8,204 nucleotides of DNA from an uncultured Selenomonadaceae bacterium (GTDB lineage: Bacteria; Bacillota; Negativicutes; Selenomonadales; Selenomonadaceae): positions 1 to 8,204 of the forward strand of contig CACZOL010000138.1 in the NCBI GenBank assembly GCA_902782705.1, given 5' to 3'. Positions within the stretch are counted from its first letter, which is position 1. Each line of letters begins with the position of its first letter. Below the pieces are notes generated by a model. That model ran no database searches and had not been told where the DNA came from. It saw only the letters and a list, made by a program, of their open reading frames with translations. The translations under genes and the position numbers were made by a program. Shown piece by piece: positions 1 to 4,424 of this stretch.

Positions 1-126
1 GCGAAACACCCCCAAAAGATAATCGCTGACCGCTTTTTCATGAAGCGACGGACGCGGAATCTTCGCAAGCTCCGCAAATTCTTCCAGCACCTCGTCGACG
101 ATTTTTTCGTCTTCCGTTGTAATCAT
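1..126 (-). CDS. PepD-like aminoacyl-histidine dipeptidase (M20 family), N-terminal fragment
   Basis: Only the first 42 codons are inside the window; the reading frame is open to base 1 and the gene continues off the left edge. The start ATG has a good ribosome site, AAAGGA, 8 bases upstream. The peptide contains ELAKIPRPSLHEKAVSDYL (residues 19-37), which resembles the N-terminal segment of PepD/M20 cytosolic aminoacyl-histidine (Xaa-His, beta-Ala-His) dipeptidases, typically of the form 'I(S)KIPRPSGNEKAISDFL'. Such enzymes are metal-dependent and release amino acids from dipeptides in the cytoplasm. The metal ligands lie further along and cannot be checked here. It is the next gene after prs on the same strand, but a terminator hairpin lies between them. 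Another M20 peptidase, such as a PepT-like enzyme, is possible but fits the motif less well. Confidence 0.7.
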   Translation of the reverse strand, partial: MITTEDEKIVDEVLEEFAELAKIPRPSLHEKAVSDYLLGVFR

Positions 127-150
127 GTTGTATTTCCTTTCTGCGTCTAT

Positions 151-180
151 AAAAAAACGGCGCTGAATGCGCCGTTTTTT
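151..180 (-). terminator. Rho-independent terminator after prs
   Basis: A perfect 6-bp GC stem (CGGCGC at 158-163 and GCGCCG at 169-174, loop 164-168) is flanked by seven A (151-157) and six T (175-180). The A and T tracts can extend the stem and provide a U-run in either direction. It begins 7 bases beyond the prs stop codon, so it should end the ispE-glmU-prs transcript. Only 24 bases separate it from the start of the PepD-like gene. Confidence 0.85.
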
Positions 181-187
181 ACGCGTT

Positions 188-1138
188 TTATTTGAAAAGT
201 TCGCTGACGGAGCTGTGCGTGTGAATGCTCTTGATCACGTCGCCGATGGCGTCGGCCAGAGAGAGCACCACGAGCTTGTCCGATTGTTTCTCGGGCGGAA
301 GCGGTATCGTATCGGTAATGATGAGCTTTTTCAGCTCGGATTCGTTGATTCGCTGCACCGCCGGATCGCTCAAGATCGCGTGGGAACAGCAGGCGTAAAC
401 TTCTGCCGCACCGAATTTTTTCAGCGCTTTCGCCCCCTCACAAAGGGAGCCCGCCGTATCCACGATGTCGTCGATCATGATTGCGGTCTTGCCTTTGACG
501 TCGCCGATCAGATTCATGACTTCCGCCTTACCCGGCTCTGGGCGTCGTTTCTCGATAATCGCGATGCCTGTATGCAGACGGTCGGCAAGCACACGCGCGC
601 GCGTTACGCCGCCAAGATCGGGTGATACGACAATCGCGTTGTCAAAGGCGTGATTTTGCAGGAAATATTCGGCGAGCACCGGAGCCGCCGCCAAATGGTC
701 GACGGGAATATCGAAAAAGCCTTGAATCTGCCCCGCGTGCAGGTCGACGGTGACGACACGGTTCGCGCCCGCCGTCTCGATCAAATTCGCGACGAGCTTC
801 GCCGAGATTGGCTCGCGCCCGCGCGTCTTGCGGTCCTGACGCGCGTATGCATAATACGGAACGACTGCCGTGACGCTGTGCGCTGATGCGCGCTTGCAGG
901 CGTCGATCATGATCAAGAGCTCGATCAGGCTGTCGTTGACCGGCTGCGAAGTCGGCTGAATAATATATACATCCCTGCCTCGCACACTCTGGTTGATCAT
1001 CACCTGTGTTTCGCCGTTGTTGAAGCGGCTTACGAGCGCATCGCAGAGCGAAATGCCGATATGCTGCGCGATGTCTTGCGCCAGCTTCGGATTCGCCGTG
1101 CCTGACAAGATGCAAAGAGTCTCATACTGTGATTCCAT
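188..1138 (-). CDS. prs: Ribose-phosphate pyrophosphokinase (PRPP synthetase)
   Basis: This cytosolic enzyme makes PRPP from ribose 5-phosphate and ATP, the entry point to purine, pyrimidine, NAD, His and Trp synthesis. Its 316 residues match the usual class I length. Visible motifs are the ATP-binding flexible loop YARQDRK (98-104), the metal/PRPP-synthetase signature VDLHAGQIQGFF (131-142), the catalytic loop start KRRP (197-200) and the ribose-5-phosphate loop DDIVDTAGS (223-231). All key residues are present, so it should be active. The start is fixed by GGGGGAGG ending six bases before ATG. It is the fourth gene of the ispE-GntR-glmU-prs series, 98 bases after glmU. That gap holds a good promoter and two inverted repeats, so prs can probably be transcribed independently of the upstream genes. 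A terminator follows directly. Confidence 0.97.
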   Translation of the reverse strand: MESQYETLCILSGTANPKLAQDIAQHIGISLCDALVSRFNNGETQVMINQSVRGRDVYIIQPTSQPVNDSLIELLIMIDACKRASAHSVTAVVPYYAYARQDRKTRGREPISAKLVANLIETAGANRVVTVDLHAGQIQGFFDIPVDHLAAAPVLAEYFLQNHAFDNAIVVSPDLGGVTRARVLADRLHTGIAIIEKRRPEPGKAEVMNLIGDVKGKTAIMIDDIVDTAGSLCEGAKALKKFGAAEVYACCSHAILSDPAVQRINESELKKLIITDTIPLPPEKQSDKLVVLSLADAIGDVIKSIHTHSSVSELFK

Positions 1139-1152
1139 AGTTTGCCTCCCCC

Positions 1153-1170
1153 AAGGTCAATCGTGACCTT
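1153..1170 (-). promoter_or_regulatory. Inverted repeat in the prs leader
   Basis: AAGGTCA and TGACCTT form a perfect 7-bp inverted repeat around a 4-base centre. It lies between the predicted prs transcription start (near 1178) and the prs ribosome site, whose GGGGG starts at the next base after the repeat. It could be a protein operator or an RNA hairpin that affects access to the ribosome site. No known regulator is assigned. Confidence 0.45.
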
Positions 1171-1184
1171 CGAACTACGTTTTA

Positions 1185-1214
1185 ATTATAACGCCATTGT
1201 TCAGATTTTGTCGA
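1185..1214 (-). promoter_or_regulatory. Predicted sigma-A promoter of prs
   Basis: On the minus strand the -35 is TCGACA (1214-1209, five of six consensus bases), the spacer is 18 bases and the -10 is a perfect TATAAT (1190-1185). Transcription should start near 1178, giving a leader of about 40 bases. It lies in the glmU-prs gap, so prs likely has its own transcript besides any read-through from ispE-glmU. Confidence 0.7.
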
Positions 1215-1224
1215 TAGACAAAAT
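1205..1224. repeat. Inverted repeat overlapping the prs -35 box
   Basis: ATTTTGTC (1205-1212) and GACAAAAT (1217-1224) form a perfect 8-bp inverted repeat around GATA, 12 bases beyond the glmU stop codon. It covers the predicted -35 of the prs promoter. No T-run follows on the minus strand, so it is a poor terminator. An operator, or a hairpin ending glmU mRNA, is more likely. Confidence 0.5.
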
Positions 1225-1236
1225 TTGCCTATCTGA

Positions 1237-2601
1237 TTATTCTTTTCTCTTGTCGGGCCAATTCGGAATATTTTTTTGACGGGCCCGAGCCACGGCCAGC
1301 TCGTCCGGCGGCACATCCTTCGTGATGGTGGAACCGGCTGCGACGTAAGCGCCGTCGCCGACGGAAACGGGCGCGACGAGATTCGAGTTGCAGCCGACAA
1401 AGGCATTATCGCCGATTTTTGTACGGAATTTCGTTTTGCCATCATAGTTGACGGTAATCGTTCCGCACCCCATATTGACCCCTGCGCCCATATCGCAGTC
1501 GCCGATATATTGCAAATGCGGCAATTTCGATCCTTCGCCGACCGTGGAGTTTTTGACCTCGACAAAATTCCCGATTTTCACGTCCTTCGCGATGTGCGAA
1601 TCGGGGCGGATATGAACGAACGGCCCCATTGTTACGCCGTCTGCGATCTCACATTCATGCGCATAAACAAAATGCGCGGTCACGCCGTCACCGATCTTGA
1701 CGTCCGTGAAGCGGCTCGACGGGCCAAGCGTACACCCCTCACCTACGCTCGTCTTACCCTCCAGCCAAGTAAAAGGATAAATGACCGTATCGCGTCCGAT
1801 TGCGACGTCGGCGTCGACGAAAGTGGAATCCGGGTCCATCAAAGTGACGCCGCTATCCATCAGTGCGAGATTTTTGCGGCGGCGCAGTATCTTTTCCGCC
1901 TCGGCGAGCTGCGCCCGCGAATTGACGCCCAGAGTTTCCTCGTAGTCATCCGCCGCCGCCGCCCAGATCTTTTCGCCGCGCCCGCGCAAAATCGAGAGCA
2001 CGTCCGGCAAATAATACTCGCCCTGCGCATTGTCACAGCCGACTTCTTTCAACGCGGAGAACAGCGCTTCCTTATCGAAACAATAAATGCCGGAATTTAC
2101 TTCGCGCACTGCGAGCTCCGCCTCCGTCGCATCTTTGTGTTCAACGATTTTTTCCACGTCGCCCCCTGCTGTCCGTATCACGCGTCCGTATCCTGTCGCG
2201 TCGGGCATGATTGCCGTCAACACTGTCGCCTTCGCGCCGGAGCGCTCATGTTCCTCATAGAGCTTTTTCACCAGCCCGTCCGTCAAAAGCGGCGTATCGC
2301 CGCAAAGCACCACGACCGTACCTTTCTCTTCCCGAAGCAGCGGTTCCGTTTGAAGTACCGCATGCCCCGTGCCAAGCTGCTCTTCCTGTACGACGATCTC
2401 TGCGTCGCCCAAAGCCGCTCTGACTTCCTCCGCGCCAAACCCGACGACGACGATATTTCGCCTCGACCCCGCCGCTTTCGCCGCATCCAGCACATGGCGT
2501 GCCATTTCCTTACCGCATACTTTGTGCAATACTTTCGGGTGGGCCGACTTCATGCGCGTCCCTTTGCCCGCCGCCAAAATCACCGTAATGAATCCTGTCA
2601 T
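1237..2601 (-). CDS. glmU: Bifunctional UDP-GlcNAc pyrophosphorylase / glucosamine-1-phosphate acetyltransferase
   Basis: GlmU acetylates glucosamine 1-phosphate and then couples it to UTP, giving UDP-GlcNAc for peptidoglycan and other envelope polymers. The 454-residue length is normal. The N-terminal uridyltransferase domain (1 to about 227) shows LAAGKGTRM (9-17), QLGTGHA (75-81), GDTPLL with metal ligand D102 (101-106), GYGR (137-140), E154, N169 and the metal ligand N227 in LGVN. After a linker helix, the C-terminal left-handed beta-helix (about 251-454) has hexapeptide repeats. The acetyltransferase site shows catalytic H362 in KLPHLQYIGD and NYDG (385-388). All expected residues are present. 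The start is supported by AGGGAG eight bases upstream. It lies 36 bases after the GntR gene, with a hairpin filling part of the gap, and is probably co-transcribed from the ispE promoter. Confidence 0.97.
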   Translation of the reverse strand: MTGFITVILAAGKGTRMKSAHPKVLHKVCGKEMARHVLDAAKAAGSRRNIVVVGFGAEEVRAALGDAEIVVQEEQLGTGHAVLQTEPLLREEKGTVVVLCGDTPLLTDGLVKKLYEEHERSGAKATVLTAIMPDATGYGRVIRTAGGDVEKIVEHKDATEAELAVREVNSGIYCFDKEALFSALKEVGCDNAQGEYYLPDVLSILRGRGEKIWAAAADDYEETLGVNSRAQLAEAEKILRRRKNLALMDSGVTLMDPDSTFVDADVAIGRDTVIYPFTWLEGKTSVGEGCTLGPSSRFTDVKIGDGVTAHFVYAHECEIADGVTMGPFVHIRPDSHIAKDVKIGNFVEVKNSTVGEGSKLPHLQYIGDCDMGAGVNMGCGTITVNYDGKTKFRTKIGDNAFVGCNSNLVAPVSVGDGAYVAAGSTITKDVPPDELAVARARQKNIPNWPDKRKE

Positions 2602-2618
2602 CTCTCGTTCTCCCTCAT

Positions 2619-2637
2619 GGAAACGTTCACCGTTTCC
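2619..2637 (-). repeat. Hairpin between the GntR gene and glmU
   Basis: GGAAACG and CGTTTCC form a perfect 7-bp stem with a 5-base loop. The hairpin begins at the base right after the GntR stop codon and ends just before the glmU ribosome site. It has no U-run, so it is not a classic terminator. It may be an mRNA processing or stability element that sets glmU expression relative to the upstream genes. Confidence 0.5.
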
Positions 2638-3333
2638 TTATTCTTTGTCTTCGTGTTCTTTGCCTTTCATGCTCGCGAGAAGCGTCTGTTCCGATTTCTC
2701 CATGTGGTGTTCGGCCGCTTTGCGCGCAGCCTTCTCGTCTCCCTGTGCAATGGCCTCGACGATGTTCCTGTGCTCCTCCAGTGTCGCTTTGAGACGCCCG
2801 GGATACGACATCGACGTCGTGCGGAAGCGCGTAAGCTGCTCCCGCAGATTCGAGATAATACCGACGAGGCGCTTATTTCGACTCGCCTGATACAGCAAAT
2901 CGTGAAACTCCGTATCCGTGCGAACGATACTTTCCATATCCCCGTTTTTGATATGTGCACCGATTTCCACCAAAAGGCGCTGCAGTTTTTCCAGTTCGTC
3001 CTCGGTGATGCGTTCCGCCGCGAGCCCGCTTGCCAGAGACTCCAGCGACGTTCGAATCTCAAAGACTTCGTTTACGTCGCGAATCGAAAGATCTGCGACG
3101 TAAGTGCCGCGCCGGGGCATCATGATAACATACCCTTCCATTTCGAGCTTGCGAATCGCTTCGCGCACCGGCGTCCGGCTTACGCCAAGCTCTTCCGCGA
3201 GCTGTATTTCCATCAGGCGCTCACCCGGCTGCAAAACGCCGCGCCGCACTGCATCGCGAAGCGTCTCGCAAACGACCTCCCGAAGGGGCTGATAGCTGTC
3301 CAGTCGAATGGGCGCCAATCTTCTCTTGTCCAT
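2638..3333 (-). CDS. GntR family transcription regulator, FadR/FCD subfamily
   Basis: A 231-residue DNA-binding regulator. The N-terminal winged helix (about 10-78) contains LAEELGVSRTPVREAIRKLE (45-64), typical of GntR proteins, then a wing with MMPRRGTYV. The C-terminal helical FCD domain (about 85-220) has the metal-site pattern D140-x3-H144, H188 in EEH and H209/H210 in EHH, so it probably binds a metal plus a small carboxylate-like effector. The start at 3333 is preferred because AAGGAAG lies eight bases upstream. An in-frame ATG at 3351 would add six residues but has no ribosome site. The gene sits 30 bases after ispE and before glmU, where Bacillus has purR-yabJ-spoVG. The effector and targets are not visible; autoregulation of the ispE operon is a reasonable guess. 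Confidence 0.92.
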   Translation of the reverse strand: MDKRRLAPIRLDSYQPLREVVCETLRDAVRRGVLQPGERLMEIQLAEELGVSRTPVREAIRKLEMEGYVIMMPRRGTYVADLSIRDVNEVFEIRTSLESLASGLAAERITEDELEKLQRLLVEIGAHIKNGDMESIVRTDTEFHDLLYQASRNKRLVGIISNLREQLTRFRTTSMSYPGRLKATLEEHRNIVEAIAQGDEKAARKAAEHHMEKSEQTLLASMKGKEHEDKE

Positions 3334-3363
3334 ACATTCATCTTCCTTCATTCAAAATTTACA

Positions 3364-4230
3364 TTATATGTTATTTCGTCCCGCCGCCGGCACGACGAAG
3401 ATTTTCGCCTCGGGATGACGGGCGGAAAGCGCCGCCGCTGCGTGCTCGGCGTCCGCTCTTGTCCGCGCCAGCGCAAAAACCGTCGGCCCGCTGCCCGACA
3501 TCAGGCTCGCAATCGCGCCGTTTTCCGAAAGCGCGCGTTTATAATCGCCGACGACCGCGTGCACTTTCATCGTTACCTCTTCAAGGACGTTCGCCAGCCC
3601 GCCCGCAATTCCTTCGACGCTTCCTTCTTTCAGCGCCGCGAGCATCGCTTCCGTATCGGGGTGCCGCATCGTGCCAACCTGATCGTAGGTCTTGTACGCC
3701 CATGCCGTTGAGACAGAAACCGGCGGCTTTGCCAGCACGACAAAAAGCGACGGCAAATCCGGCAGACGCCGCAATATCTCGCCGCGTCCCGTAGCAAGCA
3801 TCGTGCCTCCCTCGACGCAAAACGGCACGTCCGAACCGAGCTGCTCACCCAGCGCGCAAAGCGCCTGCACTGAAAGCCCTTGCGCAAACAACCGGTTCAT
3901 GCCAATCAGTACGCCTGCTGCGTCCGTGGAACCGCCTGCGAGTCCCGCCGCAATCGGGATCCGCTTCTCAATTTCAATGGAAACGCCGGACTGTATTTTG
4001 TATACATCGAGAAACAAACGGGCCGCTTTCCACGCGAGATTCGTCTCGTCCGTCGGAATCTCCGCCGCGTCCATCTGCAGATCGATCCCGCTCTGCCGCC
4101 GCGCGAGACGAATCGTATCGAAAAGGCCTACCGACTGCATGACCATCGCGACTTCGTGATAGCCGTCGGGGCGCACACCCAAAATATCAAGCGTCAAATT
4201 GATCTTGGCGTTCGCCTCGATCTGAACCAT
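3364..4230 (-). CDS. ispE: 4-diphosphocytidyl-2-C-methyl-D-erythritol kinase
   Basis: IspE is the ATP-dependent kinase of the non-mevalonate (MEP) isoprenoid pathway, phosphorylating CDP-methylerythritol in the cytosol. Its 288 residues are a normal length. It is a GHMP kinase: AKINLTL with catalytic K9 (8-14), the substrate segment RPDGYHE (20-26), the ATP loop PIAAGLAGGSTDAA (92-105), the catalytic aspartate D134 in LGSDVPF (132-138) and the C-terminal glycine motif MSGSGPTVFA (244-253). All are intact. It is the first gene of the minus-strand operon. The only nearby ribosome site, GGAGG, is 12 bases before the ATG, longer than usual. No other in-frame start exists before an upstream stop, so translation may be moderate. 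Transcription should start about 59 bases upstream. Confidence 0.97.
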   Translation of the reverse strand: MVQIEANAKINLTLDILGVRPDGYHEVAMVMQSVGLFDTIRLARRQSGIDLQMDAAEIPTDETNLAWKAARLFLDVYKIQSGVSIEIEKRIPIAAGLAGGSTDAAGVLIGMNRLFAQGLSVQALCALGEQLGSDVPFCVEGGTMLATGRGEILRRLPDLPSLFVVLAKPPVSVSTAWAYKTYDQVGTMRHPDTEAMLAALKEGSVEGIAGGLANVLEEVTMKVHAVVGDYKRALSENGAIASLMSGSGPTVFALARTRADAEHAAAALSARHPEAKIFVVPAAGRNNI

Positions 4231-4271
4231 ATTGCAGCTCTACCTCCGCTCCGAAAATATGTGCGACATGA

Positions 4272-4289
4272 CAATTCGCCATCGAATTG
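4272..4289. promoter_or_regulatory. Inverted repeat at the ispE operon transcription start (candidate operator)
   Basis: CAATTCG and CGAATTG form a perfect 7-bp inverted repeat around CCAT. It covers about +1 to +18 of the transcript predicted from the ispE promoter, a position where a bound protein would block initiation. It could instead be a 5' RNA hairpin. The GntR protein encoded in the same operon is a candidate binder, but nothing in the sequence proves it. Confidence 0.45.
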
Positions 4290-4295
4290 CTCTTC

Positions 4296-4324
4296 ATTAT
4301 ATCATTTTTGCGTACGCGTGAAAA
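4296..4324 (-). promoter_or_regulatory. Predicted promoter of the ispE-GntR-glmU(-prs) operon
   Basis: On the minus strand an extended -10, TGATATAAT, holds a perfect TATAAT (4301-4296). The -35 is weak, TTTTCA (4324-4319), with a 17-base spacer. The TG extension can compensate for a weak -35. The start site should be near 4289. Confidence 0.65.
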
Positions 4325-4357
4325 TATCGCCGACGGAGAAATTTGCCATTCCATGAA

Positions 4358-4387
4358 TTGACAATCGACGCGTTCACGGTTCATAAT
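4358..4387 (+). promoter_or_regulatory. Predicted promoter of the pseudo-ATPase-rqcH operon
   Basis: A perfect -35, TTGACA (4358-4363), is followed by an 18-base spacer and CATAAT (4382-4387, five of six consensus bases). Transcription should start near 4394 and give a leader of about 30 bases that ends in AGGAG, nine bases before the ATG. It diverges from the ispE promoter; the 194-base gap between the two genes holds both promoters and one inverted repeat. Confidence 0.7.
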
Positions 4388-4424
4388 AATAAGATATGAA
4401 ATGTGTTTTTAGGAGAACTCTTTT

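Noticed and set aside
188..1138. Several other open frames of 60-160 codons overlapping prs, and similar ones over ispE and rqcH
   Set aside because: They overlap strongly supported genes in other frames, lack ribosome sites and encode low-complexity Arg/Ala/Ser-rich products.
1276..3711. An 811-codon open frame on the plus strand, antisense to glmU, the GntR gene and ispE
   Set aside because: It starts with TTG without a ribosome site, crosses three well-supported genes on the other strand, and its product is rich in Arg and His with no recognisable domain. High GC and codon bias explain its length.
3998..4007. TTGTATACAT, close to the TTGTATACAA type site of some FCD regulators
   Set aside because: It lies deep within ispE coding sequence where the codons explain it, far from any promoter, and one short match is expected by chance.
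4187..4384. 65-codon minus-strand frame spanning the ispE promoter region
   Set aside because: It overlaps the ispE start in another frame, begins upstream of the predicted transcription start and has no recognisable product.
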